Below are positions 32,547-44,600 of a DNA stretch of 64,000 bases, piece by piece. The stretch comes from Aspidapion aeneum (taxonomy: Eukaryota; Arthropoda; Insecta; Coleoptera; Brentidae), in NCBI GenBank assembly GCA_963576565.1, contig OY755047.1, positions 20,591,171 to 20,655,170 on the forward strand, given 5' to 3'. Position 1 is the stretch's first letter. The number at the start of each line of letters is the position of its first letter. A model generated the notes under the pieces. That model worked only from the letters and a program-made list of their open reading frames with translations. It was not told the DNA's origin and did no database searches. The translations under genes were made by a program, and so were the position numbers.

Positions 32547-33830
32547 ACGCCTATGGAACGTACGCCGCTGCTTCCAGGGGGCTACAAACATCACTGGATA
32601 GAAAATTTTGTCTGCTCCAAAAATGGTTTCTAGAAGATTCTTAAAAAAGTTGATACTTTTCGGATTATTAATAAAAAAATTCGGAAATAACATTTAGGGG
32701 AAACCACCCCCCCCCCACCAAGAGTGGGCGCATGCTTCCCCCTAGTTATATTTCCGGGGGAGTATACTGTATATTCATACCAAGTGAGTTGCTTCTCTCA
32801 TTGAACGCCGTGTGTGTATTAGTACTGTACCAACATGGTTGTCTTAAATGAAGATTCAAGTGTATACCCAATTTGACCATTTTTGGTGCGTCTATGCTAG
32901 ATCTACTGCTGCCTTGAGGGGTGAGTGAGATACATTGATGGAAAGGAAATTTCTTTAGCCTTAAAAGTAAGTTTTAAAACCAGACAGTAGGACAAACTAA
33001 AAGAATATTATTTTTCCACACCTCTCATTTATTTAAATGCCTATAAAACGTGCGCCACTGATGTAAGGGGGCGTCTTATACATCGCTAGAGAGGACCTTT
33101 GGTGAGCCTTAATAACCATTACTTAGTTGTTTTTGGCCAAGTTAAAAGGTTGCAAATAATAAGAAAAAGTCCCAAAAAAAACTATAAAAGATCACTTTTA
33201 AGGGCAGCGAGAGGCCGCGAATTCTCCCCCCCAATTGAAATAAATTCAACACAAAACATTAAGTTATATAATACTAATCAAAAATATTTTTTTATTCATT
33301 TTGAGTCTCATTTACTGCGTTACAAAAATTAATATTCAACGTTTTTGTTTGATTTAAGGATTTCTACAAACACATTTATTTTTATATAATGCGGCTATTT
33401 AAAAAATATATGTCGAGCTTAATAAGTATTTAACTGTATCCAATAGGCTTTTAACCAAAAATATTCTTTGAGAAAAAAATAGTGTTGAGGATTAAAAATA
33501 CCAAACAACAATTTTTTTTTAAATATTTTAAAAATTTTCCCTTTTTTTCGTACGCCAATGGAACGTGCGCCACTGTCGTCAGAGGGTACTATCCACTTGA
33601 TCCACTTGAAAAATGGTATCTAGAAGAATTTTGGAAAAGTTGACTGTTGTCGATTTATTAGCAAAAAACTATCAAAAAGCACGTTTAAGGGGGGGAACCA
33701 CCCCTGCTAGGGTTGGGAGGGGGTGGTTCTCTTTCGTAAAATGTTTGGGCTTATGTCCAAGTGTGTTGCTTCTTTCATTAAACGCAGCATGTCGCTTGAC
33801 TCTCGGATGTAGGGCCTGAACTATAGAGAG
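32547..33830. repeat. Long repeat H, single arm (relative of 61365-63302)
   Basis: Carries, in order, GGGGGAGTATACTGTATATTC, TGCTTCTCTCATTGAACGC, GGTGCGTCTATGC, GCTGCCTTGAGG, CCACACCTCTCATTTATTTA, GCGCCACTGATGTAAGGGGG, and finally ATTAAACGCAGCATG with CTCGGATGTAGGGCCTGAACT. The same order occurs at 62265-63302. Blocks such as GGAACGTNCGCC...CTG recur inside at about 32556 and 33550, so the element is partly tandem. It lies directly after the mariner remnant. No ORF. Confidence 0.75.
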
Positions 33831-34399
33831 ACAGTTTTAAGTTAATTATGTATTATTAACCTTTGAAAATTTTTGTATTAAATAAAGTAAATTTGCTTTA
33901 AATGGTAGTTGGAACTTCAGTTTGACCGACACGCCAGCGCTGATTCGAGTCTTTCCGACTTTACGTCGCCAATCAAGGGTTAAAATTCCATAGATACAAA
34001 AAAAAATCCTCTCGGAAACAAATCAATAAATTTTGAGATAAATATCACCCTTGTAAATAACGGCAGTGAATTCTACCCTACAAAGGGTACGACCCAAACA
34101 ATGCTGAAAAAAAATTATCTCTGTCAAATAAACCAATCTGGCCGAACGTTTATAAAAATTTTATGAACCACCACTTTAAAAAGTCTATGTTACCTTTTTG
34201 TTTCGACACCCTGTATATATAGTCAAATTTAAATATAGACGCTATAACCTTTTATAGCTGCATAATGTTGGCCTAAATATCGTTGAAAATAAGCTAGTCT
34301 TGAACTAGATTACAAGTGGCCCCATAAAATCGATATTGTTTTCCAGACAGCTGAAAGCTTATTAAGCCTACGAAAAGTTACTAGCCTAAAAGGGTGTGT
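33831..34399. other. No gene seen
   Basis: Contains one TIR-like scrap, TTTCGACACCCTGTATATA near 34201. Otherwise nothing supported. Confidence 0.5.
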
Positions 34400-35990
34400 G
34401 TCTATTTCTGCCCCCGTTAATGATGATGATTCATGTGCAGCCCTCCCACTGCGACCACCATTGTGGCTCACTTTTGAGTTGTTCCTTACCACTGTATGCC
34501 TACTACTCCAAAAAGGTTGGCTGTCCTGTCAGTTTGTGTGAGACACGGTTCAGATCTTCTGAATAGCTGAGGTTTACCGAAAGGGTTCTGACGTAAACGT
34601 GCAATAACTGGACATTTGAACAGTATATGTCTGACTGTTTCGTCAACCTTCATACAGAGTCTATATTCGGTCTCTTCTGTTAGTCCCATTCTGTGCAATG
34701 AGTACTCTTAGTCGACAGTGGCCCGTAAAAAGACCAGTCACGTATCTCCTGTTTGGTAAGTCAAATGATGATCCTGGTTCTCTTTTTACAAGTTCCTTTA
34801 ATGAACTCTTTAGAGTTAGCGAGTTCTGGCATATTTATCCAGTATTATTGGAAGCTATTATCCATTCATTTTAATATGGTTGATTTAGCAGCATTGTATG
34901 ATATCTCCAGGGCTGCTTGGTCTGCGGCCTCATATCCCTCGCGCCCAGAATGCCCTGGTATCCATACCAATGACACATTCTTAGCGCTACCAAGCGCGTT
35001 CAGCGTATCCCTGCAGCTCCCCACAGTTCTCAATGAGACCCTACAAAATCAAGTGCTCTTAAGGCTGCTTGGCTGTCAGAGAAGATTTTTATTGTACTGT
35101 TGGTCCATTTGTGGTCAGTAATATACTGGGAACACAGTTCAATGGCTACGACTTCGGCCTGAAATATAGTAGCCAATTGGCCGAGACTATATTTAATCTC
35201 GTCTGATGGCATTTTGGATCCGTCGGTATACCAGAGGCTATCGTTATTTGAAAAATTGGTCCTATTCTTTAACCATTCGTCCCTCTCTCTGGGATTGTAT
35301 AGCTTTCTGCTGTACACCGTATTGGACATTACGTCGGATATCATTCCTAGAGTTTTATTCAACTCTTGTTGCCTAATTAGGGCTGTTGATGTCACTTTGT
35401 TTACTCTGCTATACTGGTGGTTGGTCCTTATTCTGTATATTGCTCTTCGTGCCTCCCCCTCTAAGAAAATGTGAAGCGGAGGTAAGTTTAGTAAGCATTC
35501 AAGCGCAGTCGATGGGCTAGAGCTCATTGCACCACATATGGCAAGACTGGTCCGTCGTTATAAGCTGCTTAGTTTGGCCATTGAGGTTCTTTGATGTCCC
35601 TTCTCGAATCAGACTATTGCGCCATACGCAATCATTGGTCTGATGACTGTTATATACAGCCAAAACATTTGTTGGGGGCTAGTTCCCAAGGTTTCTCCGC
35701 AAATTCTTTTGCATGTCCATAATGACAGTGTGTTTACGGGTTACCTTTTCGAAATGGGCATTCCAGGTAAGAGTTTCATCTAGGGTGACTCCTAGGTATT
35801 TCCTTTCTGATGCAAATGGAATTTTTTCACCGTTAAGCTACGGAGGAGTTAGGAAATCTAGCTTCGTTTTACGGGTGAACGGTATAACTTCAGAGGCGTT
35901 AAGAAATCCAGCTTTCTTTTACGGGTGAACGGTACAATAACTATTTTGCTGGGATTGACAGACATCTTTTCTGCCTCCGGTAGTCAAAGG
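34400..35990 (-). pseudogene. LINE C, RT C-terminal and RNase H region (I/R1-type group)
   Basis: Minus-strand relic of a LINE that carries its own RNase H. From upstream: SVNPSKIVIVPFTRK (35970-35900), KYLGVTLDETLTWNAHFEK (about 35800-35745), ALECLLNLPPLHIFLEGEARR (about 35500). A 165-codon frame (35527-35033) then has WYTDGSKMPSD, FQAEVVAIELCSQ and IKIFSDSQAALRAL, supplying the RNase H Asp, Glu and Asp residues. Further down, in another frame, is VSLVWIPGHSGREGYEAADQ with the RNase H His block. A 70-codon frame (34698-34489) ends with LCMKVDETVRHILFKCP, the Cys/His tail motif. A 48-bp direct duplication (GCTTTCTTTTACGGGTGAAC) sits near 35865-35930. Multiple frameshifts; dead. The 3' UTR piece GCCACAATGGTGGTCGCAG recurs near 53035 and 54430. 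Confidence 0.8.
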
Positions 35991-37216
35991 CCGGAAAATT
36001 GCATATTTTTTCTATGTTTTTGTGGCTTTTTGACTAACGGAGACAGATTTGAAAGAAATACTCTCCAGATTTTTTCTCGCGAATGGAAATATTTTAAGAA
36101 CTAAGTATCGGAAAACTTCGCCAGGTAACAACCCTTTTGCCGGAGTTCCTTGACTTTCTCTTGCTTTACAGGATTTTAAATTTAACAAACAAAAAAATTC
36201 GCGTAACACATCTGTTTCTTGCGCGCACACAACGCCTTCGCGCTTTGAAAATTATAAACATTAACTTGATGTTCTGTTATTTTCAGGAAAAGCTGTGATT
36301 GCTTTAGTTTTTAATTTTTCACTGCCAGTTTTTTTGACTATTATGGCCTTACTTCAATGTATGTATGACTGTTATGCCGCGTTTAGAAAAACGTTAAATG
36401 CAATGGACTGTATAAGTTAATTAATGATAGCGCGAGCAAACATAAATATGTTGATATGAAATTACGAAATAATCAAAACGTCCATAGGTAAAATATTTGT
36501 GCCACACAACGGTAATCAGATACAAATGCACTCACCACTTTGCATCCACTTTCTCCACGTTCCAAGGGGCCCCTGATTGTATCTAATGATGTCACCACGT
36601 AGCTGAAGGGTTGAAGTTTCTAGTTCTATGCTTCAGTACACAAAAATCGAGCACTTTCAGGTGTAGATATTTGAAATAGTTGGAGAATGAAATTAACACG
36701 CCATTTTCTCTAGGCGATTGACAAGGATCTCTCTGGTTGTTGGTGCGCATGTCCAAATACGCGGAATGCGCTTTGTCCTTCATACAGTTGTGTGTTTTTT
36801 AAAAATATATATAAACAACCGCGAAATTTAGCGGGAGCTAACATATGACATATTTTTACTAAAGAAAGACGCGATAAACCCAGCAAAGTCACTAAATTTT
36901 GGTTATGTTATTTTCTTGCCAAATTCATTGGCGTTTTACTAAAATAATTTAAATGATCAGCGGTTAGTGACATCAATCATCATGCAACATAGCATGTTTA
37001 TTGGTCACCACCTGTATAGATTTTGTTATAAAACATTTATATTTATTTTCCAACGCTAATGAATTAACAAGGACAGAAGGTGCCTCTCTCTCTCTACACA
37101 TTGCTATAGTATAGAAAACCGATTTTTTTCAATTTTGACTTGAATAAATTTGACTTGTCGTGTCTCTATATCTTTTAAATATATACACGGTCTCTATATT
37201 TTAAGTAATTTTGATC
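35991..37216. other. No gene seen
   Basis: Moderately AT-rich with only short frames. A CT microsatellite is at 37086-37096. Nothing else supported. Confidence 0.5.
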
Positions 37217-37456
37217 GACAGACAGTCGGGCTATTCGTTATCTTCGTTTAAATGCGAGAATCAAACAGAGAGCGTTTAACCGAGAAACGTCAAACAATCG
37301 TGTATTTTCATTGATTTATAAACCATTAATAACCCTGCTCCCGAGGTAGGTTATATTTGGAAATAAAAATGCATGATGTTTTGACATTTCTTGGTTAAAC
37401 GCTCTCTGTTAGATTCTCGCATTTAAACGAAAAGAACGAATAACCGGACGGTCCAT
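37217..37456. mobile_element. ~240-bp MITE with ~65-bp inverted repeats
   Basis: GGGCTATTCGTTATCTTCG, TTTAAATGCGAGAATC and AACAGAGAGCGTTTAACC at 37227-37295 are mirrored at 37388-37450. The spacer is about 90 bp. No ORF. Confidence 0.75.
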
Positions 37457-38721
37457 CGCTAATAATTGCCTTTTGGTGGTCAACTATATAACGTCATCGA
37501 TAACGTCGAAAAAGGTCATTAGTTTAAACCGAAATTTACTCAGGTCCGGAGCTGTTTGCAAATCTTGGTTATCGAAACTCCTCCTAAGTATTTTGAGGTC
37601 ATCTAGCTATTTATTATTTTTTCAAGTATTTTTTATTAAAAAAAAAAGACCAGGTGTTCGAGTGTTTAAAAGAAGATCAACATCATGAGATATCAGGTCT
37701 CAATAAACTACTTTGGATAAGACTCTCTGGTAGAAGTAGACAGTTTGGAGCGAGGTTTGGAGCTAGCAAATGCCCTTCTGAATGGTAAGTTGGATCTAGT
37801 GGGATAGTGGATAAAGTTACGATTGTCGTTAATAATTTGCAATATTATGTCGGGCGCTATTTTACGTGAGTAAAGTGTAAAGGCCTAGTTATAGATTAAA
37901 CATCTCCGCTCACGGTTGAGGTAAGGCTTAAGGTAGATTCGTAGTACCTAAAAAAGTAATTTATTATGTTTATATGTTATAGAGGCTTTTTTTTTATTCC
38001 ACTAAAAATAAGTTATTTGGTTAATGATGCCCGGCGGTCTGTCTGTCTGTTTGTCTGTCCCGCTCTGTCTGTCTGTCACACGATAACTGAAAAACTAATT
38101 AACCGATTTTAACCAAATTTGCCATAAAGTTTTTGGGTTACCCGTGAATAAGGCCATTCATTTTTGGTGGTGGTTGTGGGACTTGAAAGTGACAGTATGG
38201 GAGTTTAAATGTTTAAAAAAAATGATATTTTGTAAATTACAGCAGCTTGAGAAACGCGGTTTTCAAATTTAAAATTAGAATTACATTTGAAACAAAGTTT
38301 GTTCTAAAACATCAAGTAGTAGTAGCAGTAGTAGTGGTCGGGAGACTATTTTTGGTCTAGGGACTAGGCACACGGCGCGCCCTTTTCGCAAACTGAAACC
38401 GTACACCATATACCCAACTGATGTACTTGCCCCTTAGGATGAAAGTTTTCTTTCTCTAAGAGGACTTAATTTTACCTGGCACCTCTTTGTCTAGGGCAGG
38501 GATCTTTATACTGCCTAGCAAGTATACACAGTGGACCCACGCTTTTACACCCCTTCCGAAAGGTGGTTCTGTTACATGTCAGACTTGCCTCTATATAACA
38601 TTGCTATCGTCCCAGCAGAACTTGGTTGTAGAGGATAGACTTCTTTCCTTTTCCGGACAACAGTCGTGGTCGTCGGGAGTTGACTGTAGGAGATTTATGC
38701 TGGTGCCATCCTGGTACCGAC
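37457..38721. other. No gene; short TCTG tract
   Basis: A tract of TCTG repeats with interruptions lies at 38038-38078, followed by AACTGAAAAACTAATTAACC and GATTTTAACCAAATTTG. This is another instance of a TCTG tract beside a 'cgatttta-aaatttg' phrase, with different flanks. The AGT trinucleotide run at 38311-38332 is minor. Confidence 0.5.
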
Positions 38722-38984
38722 TATATCGTCGTTGATCTTACAAACTGACGTAACTCATTTATTGTAATTTTACAAGAGAGCAATTTCAAGTTTTAGGGAA
38801 AGTTTATATTGGATTTATATCACTCAAAATGTTCTTGGATCTAATGATTTTTGTGCATTTAAAGGATTTTTATAAGTTACACTTTGTGAGATGAAAGAAC
38901 GACACAAATAAGGTAGTATTATGGTCTGATCTCAAAACTGCATTTTTTTGAAATACGACAGTTTGTAAGATCAACGACGATATA
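38722..38984. mobile_element. 263-bp MITE with perfect 26-bp ends
   Basis: TATATCGTCGTTGATCTTAC plus AAACTG at 38722-38747 is exactly mirrored at 38959-38984. TA at the edges fits a Tc1/mariner-type target. Intact ends suggest relatively recent mobilisation. Confidence 0.78.
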
Positions 38985-39206
38985 GCAGGCTCCTAGGTTA
39001 TTATTCCTGGTTCGTTGGCTGGCTGCGTGTTGGCTCCTGGACTACTTATATTTTGCGTGCATCGCATCGCACACTAATTCGATGATGACTGTTGAACGCT
39101 GAAAAGGAAGTGAGCGGCAGGGCAGTTTTTGTTTTGTTTTGCATCGTTGTTCGGGACGCGATCCTGGTAACTTCTGCATGTGAAGCCGACGACCATACCA
39201 CGGTAC

Positions 39207-39239
39207 TACCACGGATCACCTAACAGGTGATCCGTGGTA
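39207..39239. repeat. Perfect 15-bp stem hairpin
   Basis: TACCACGGATCACCT, loop AAC, AGGTGATCCGTGGTA. No T-run follows and nothing shows it is a terminator; function unknown. Confidence 0.7.
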
Positions 39240-39872
39240 CTACCCTGCCGCCTATAAAAAATCAAATTTCGTTTTCCATAATAAAAACTTTCCAAGAACA
39301 AACCGCAGAAAAAACATTGGAATAATTTTCAAAAAAGTGGGGTTTCAACCAAGTTGATTTTAGTGGTCCCATCTGGTTATTAGTGACAGCTGATGTCAAG
39401 TTCAACCAGAAGAAATTAAAAGTTGAACCACGGTTCGAAACGAAAAAACTCTAACATGCCAAATATGTTTGCTTATTTGCAGAATAGTAAACAAGATGGC
39501 CATGTTAGTTTGCGTTTGTTCAATTCATTTTGTGAACAAAAATCACTTTTTAATTTTCATTTTCAAAGCAACATAAGTTCAACACGACCGCTGAACGATT
39601 AGCCTACTTACTGACAATGGAAACCAAGTGAGGACGGTAAACAAAATATTTAACTATTTAACTGCTTTAATATTGAATACGCGGAAGTGGGCGGAAACGG
39701 ACGTATTTGTGTAGTTTTGCTATTTTTTTTTTATTTCTGGGCTGTCGATCTTGTAGGCTACCCGGTATAAGCTGGGATCCACACGCGCCGCTTTTTCCAG
39801 AGACTTCGGGGACTCTAGACAAATCACGGTCTACACAAGTCACCGCTGCCGACTGACCGCGAACACAACAGT

Positions 39873-40258
39873 GTGTACAGGGTGTCCCATTTTCGATGGT
39901 ACTGAACTGGAAACTCACTTATTATAAAGGATTGTAAATTTTTGTCTGAAATATCGAATCCGACTCGAGGGACCAAAAATTTGACAAACTCATTTTATTG
40001 ACAGGATCAACTTTCTGTGTAGATAAGTTTTATCAAAATATTTGCACTGATAACAAAGATATGATCGATTTATAAAATTCCGAATTTTTAATTTTACCTC
40101 CTGTAGCTTTAAAACTACAAGGGTTGGAAAAAAACTATTGGCATATTCTTTTAGGTCTCAAAATTTGAGGACAGTAACGTAAAATCCTCAATCCTCCATC
40201 TTTTATAATAAGTGAGTTTCCTATTCAATCCCATAAAAAATGGGACACCCTATACAGG
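39873..40258. mobile_element. ~385-bp TIR element with TACAGGGTGTCCCA ends
   Basis: Left GTACAGGGTGTCCCATTTT and right AAAATGGGACACCCTATAC are inverted. The similarity continues as GGAAACTCACTTATTATAAA over about 60 bp. Related short ends appear at 34205 and 47013. Non-coding MITE. Confidence 0.75.
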
Positions 40259-40674
40259 TTGATTTAGCCACCATATTTTGACTTGCAAATATCTCTGTGA
40301 CTATTAAAGATAAAAATAAGTGATACATACCAAAATTTTATATTTCTTCTCGGGTTTTACTTGTTTTTTTTTTCAGGAATGTCAACTGTCATACAGAATG
40401 TACAAATTAGACAGCAACTTTCTTACTTTAAACAAAGCTTCAATAATATATAGATTGCGGTAAACAGTTTTTAAGATATATTTATAGATGTAGCAAATAG
40501 TCCAGGGCCATACCGTCTTTCGTAGCCTTTTGTTTTGTTGTGACAAAGTTTTTACGAAAACTGTTAACAGACCCAAAAATGCTGCAGTTAGTGCAGTTAT
40601 AAGTTAAAATTACGGTTTCAACGGTTTAAGCTAGAGTAATGAAAATGCACACATATTGGAATTCAGGTAGCGAC
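40259..40674. other. No gene seen
   Basis: Unassigned AT-rich DNA. Confidence 0.5.
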
Positions 40675-40821
40675 TGAATGTTTCACTCGTTTGCAATGGT
40701 GTAATGTCTGACCTTGGGACAAAACATAAAAATAGCGGCTTAAGAAAAAGATAGGTACCAAAAAAACGAAAGGAACAAAAAGAAGCTGTGTTCAACTATA
40801 TTTTGGATCTTTATCCGTCTA

Positions 40822-40888
<67 letters not shown>

Positions 40889-40908
40889 ATATATATATAT
40901 ATATATAT
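40675..40908. repeat. Segment S (copy 1) followed by an (AT)n tract
   Basis: AATGTTTCACTCG...GACCTTGGGACAAAACATAA...GATCTTTATCCGTCTATCTA is followed by about 85 bp of AT dinucleotides (40822-40908). The same segment occurs at 52711 and 54105. The BEL/Pao element is inserted at the right edge of the AT tract. Confidence 0.8.
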
Positions 40909-41618
40909 TGGGGCTCCCTGGTGGTCCAGATAGGAGAGTTGTCTGGAATTTAACGGTGTCAGATGTGGACTGTAATTTTAAGGGAATAAGGTCATAGGCT
41001 AAGCTGGTACAAGGGACTCTGAAATGGTCCAGTCTACCTTCTAGGTTAGTGTAGCAATAAACAAATGTATGTAAGGTAAAAATAATGCATTTTCACTTAC
41101 CATTTTTGTACAGGAAGTGGAACTCATGGGAGGACGCGCTGTTAAACCGCGTTTTTTGCACCCCACATGAATGTGGTAGGAGAGCCGCTAACACGCGTGT
41201 ATACTGGTTGGAAGACGAAACGGTTCTCTCGTCCGGCAGCAGGTATCGCTGCTGCGTTCATTCTCCCACATGTCGCCCAGTGGCGTCGTTAATCCATAGG
41301 CGTAGGAGAAAAGGGAATAAGTAGGAGGGAATGAGATTACGAAGGTCCATATTAAAGGAACTAGGAACCTTAGTAATTCAAAATGCATTTTATGTAAAGT
41401 AAATTGATTATAGCAAATTGTAATATTTGCCTTTAAAACCGCGGGAGTTTCAAATGCAAATAACCCAGTAATTTTAAGTACTTAATTAGTTAATTAATAC
41501 TAAATAAACAAAAAATAGAAAATGCTCTAGTGAATCACCAAATAGCCTAATTCGAACCAATTTGGTAAATTATAGTAAAAAGAACATATTTACAAAAAGG
41601 AAGGCGGGACGAACCATT
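40909..41618 (-). repeat. BEL/Pao 3' LTR
   Basis: Matches 48061-48770 base for base as far as I can read. It would hold the promoter and polyadenylation signals. Open stretches inside it (41085-41324, 41188-41388) occur identically in both LTRs and encode nothing recognisable. Confidence 0.93.
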
Positions 41619-41658
41619 TCCCACCCCCCTGAGAATGCCCAGGGGCATTTCAGAGAGT

Positions 41659-44600
41659 TTAATTTGTAGGCAGGGCGCATAGTTTTACCAAAGGCCGTTT
41701 GTAGGTACCTTTAGTAGTCTTTACAATAGCAACCCGTGGAACATTATCAGAACCTTTAATAAGGTCTTCAATGCGGCCTAGGGGCCAATCCAATGGAGTG
41801 GAATTTTCATCTTTGATCAGTACCATAGTACCAATATCAATGGAAGCAAGAGGTTGGTGCCATTTGGCTCGCTGTTGCAAAGTGTGCAAATATTCGCGAT
41901 GCCAGCGAATCCAAAAATCGCGGTGCATTCTTTGCAACAGTTGCCACCTGGACAGCCTGTTTAACGCAATATCGCAGTAGTTTGGATCGGGTATTGTACC
42001 TGGAGGCCTCAAATTTAAAAAATTATTAGGAGTCAAGACCGCCAGATCAGTAGGATCGGTGCTTAAGGCACATAAAGGACGTGAGTTCATTATGGCTTCA
42101 ACTTGGGTTAAAACCGTATTTAATTCCTCATAGGTGAGTATTTGATTTCCAACTACCCTGTGAAGATGAGTCTTTAAAGATTTAATGTTTGATTCCCAAA
42201 TGCCTCCCATGTGGGGAGCAGCAGGTGGGTTAAAAGACCAAACTATACCTTCCCCCTTCACGCAATCAGAAAAAATTTGTCGCAAGTATTTTTCAGAGGC
42301 CACGAAGTTGGTCCCGCAGTCTGAAGAGATCTTTGAGCATAGTCCTCTTCTAGCTATGAAGCGGCGCAGAGCAGCCAGAAAGGCTTCTGATGTCATATCA
42401 GAGACTAACTCTAAATGCACGGCTTTAACAGCGCAACAGATAAATAAACAGACATATGCTTTCATGGTTTTTGCACCTCTGGTCCGACCAAGAGTAATCG
42501 TGAACGGACCACAAAAATCTATACCTACATTTTCGAACACCTTTGCTTCGGAAACTCTAAATTTCGGTAGGTTACCCATAGGGGGTTGAAGAGAGTTAGG
42601 TTTAGTTTTCCAGCAAGTATGGCAAGAACTTAAAACTTTTCTCACTACCTTTTTAGCAGACAATACCCAGAAGTTTTGCATTAGTAAAAAAGTTGTGGTC
42701 TGTATACCACAATGAAGATTGCTGCGATGCAAATCTAAAATCAGTAATTCAGTGAATTTTGCACTAGAAGGCAAAAGAATTGGAAATTTTTTATCGTATG
42801 ATAAATTTGAATGGCATAAACGGCCTCCAACACGAAGCAAATCGTAGCTTTCATTATGCAAAAATGGACATAATTTTTGAAAAGCTTTTGGAAGCTGTTT
42901 CTTATCTTTTAGTAATTCAATTTCTTTTTGGAAAGAAAAAGATTGTACGCATTTCGAAATAAAAAGTAAGCTTTTGTAGTAATCCTGATTTGTAAGGTAA
43001 TCAGTAGCAAAATTGTATGAGGGATTTTTAAACTTTTGTAACCCTCGCAAAAAGTAAGCAACTATTCTCTTAATTTTAAAAAGAGAACTGTATTTTTCAA
43101 ACAAGTTGTTTACATAATATTCAACTGTTTGTTCGCAAGTAAAAACGTTAAAAATATTTTTTCGCTGTTCTTCCAAAACTGCATTCCCATCGTAAGTAAC
43201 TGTCATAAAATCCCAAGTATTTGTAGGTTGGTTTAGAAAAGAAGGCCCTTCTAACCAAAAATAAAATCTTTGTAAATCAGAGGGATACATTTCCCTAGTA
43301 CCGCAGTCAGCAGGATTTTGTTCAGTAGGAACATAATGCCAAAACTCAGGGCTAATTCTTCCTTGTATATAGGCAGTTCTATTCGAAACAAATGTTTTAA
43401 ATTTGTGAGGAGATCCCTGAATCCAAGATAAGGTCACTGTGCTATCAGTAAAAGCAAGAATTTTATCAAATTTAATTTTTTCCGAGAACGTTTCTAGTAA
43501 AAAATCCATTAATTTAGCCAACAAAACAGCTCCTAAAAGCTCTAGTCTTGGTAAAGTTAGTTTACGACGCAACGGTGCGACTCTAGATTTACTACAAACA
43601 AAAAAAACTTTAATGTTTCCATCAGAATAAAAAATTCGAATATAAGCGACAGCACAATAGGCCCGTTCTGAACTATCGCAAAATCCTACTAGCTGGATTT
43701 GACTAGCATTAGGCAAAATTATTTGACGAGGAATTTTAACAGAATGCAAAAACTTTAATTCATTTTTAAATTTTTCCCATTTAAAAACAATTTCCGGACT
43801 GACAGGGTCGTCCCAGTTTAAGTCTTCTGCCCAGCAGTATTGAACAATTAATTTTAAAATTAAAACTATTGGCGCCAAAAAAGACAGAGGGTCGTAAATG
43901 CGGGCCAAATTACTTAAAATTGTTCTTTTAGTGCATGTTTGGAGAGAACAGTCGAAAGTATAAAAAAATTCATCAGTATGAGGGTTCCAATTTAAACCGA
44001 GAATTTTCAAAGTTGAATTTTCAGCATCTAAATCGAGAGAAAGAGCCTTCATCGAAATGTGTGACTCAGGAAGATCGGATAGTAACTCGGGACAATTGCT
44101 CGCCCATTTACGCAATTCGAATCCACCTCGGCTAAGTAGCTCGATTAATTGATTTTTCATCTCAGTGGCCTTAAAAAAGTCATCACTTCCCGAAATCACA
44201 TCATCGACAAAAACTGCCTCCTCAATGATTTTTGAGGCAAGAGGAAGGTCCTCATGCTCTCTAGCAAGTTGCAGCAAAGTTCTGATAGCCAAAAAGGGGC
44301 TACAAGAGACCCCGAATAAAACTCTATTTATTTCGAAGTCTTGAATAGGCTGGTTAGGATCAAACCTCCAAACTATTCTTTGAAAATTAGTTTGACTAGG
44401 GTCAACTAAAATCATCCTGTACATTTGACGGATGTCGCAACAAAAGCAAAATTTATGCAAACGATAAAGTAATAAAATTTTTTGTAAGTCCCTTTGTAAA
44501 GGGGGCCCAGTATAAACAGCGTTGTTGAGCGAGATTTTGCCAGGGGCGTGCATGCTCGCATCAAAAACCACCCTCAGGGGGGTGCTAGTAGAATCTTTTT

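Noticed and set aside
39207..39239. Transcription terminator
   Set aside because: Perfect hairpin without a T-run, in a eukaryotic context with no adjacent gene.
41085..41388. 79- and 66-codon frames inside the BEL LTR (repeated at 48237-48540)
   Set aside because: They are identical in both LTRs simply because the LTRs are identical; no domain, opposite strands overlap.
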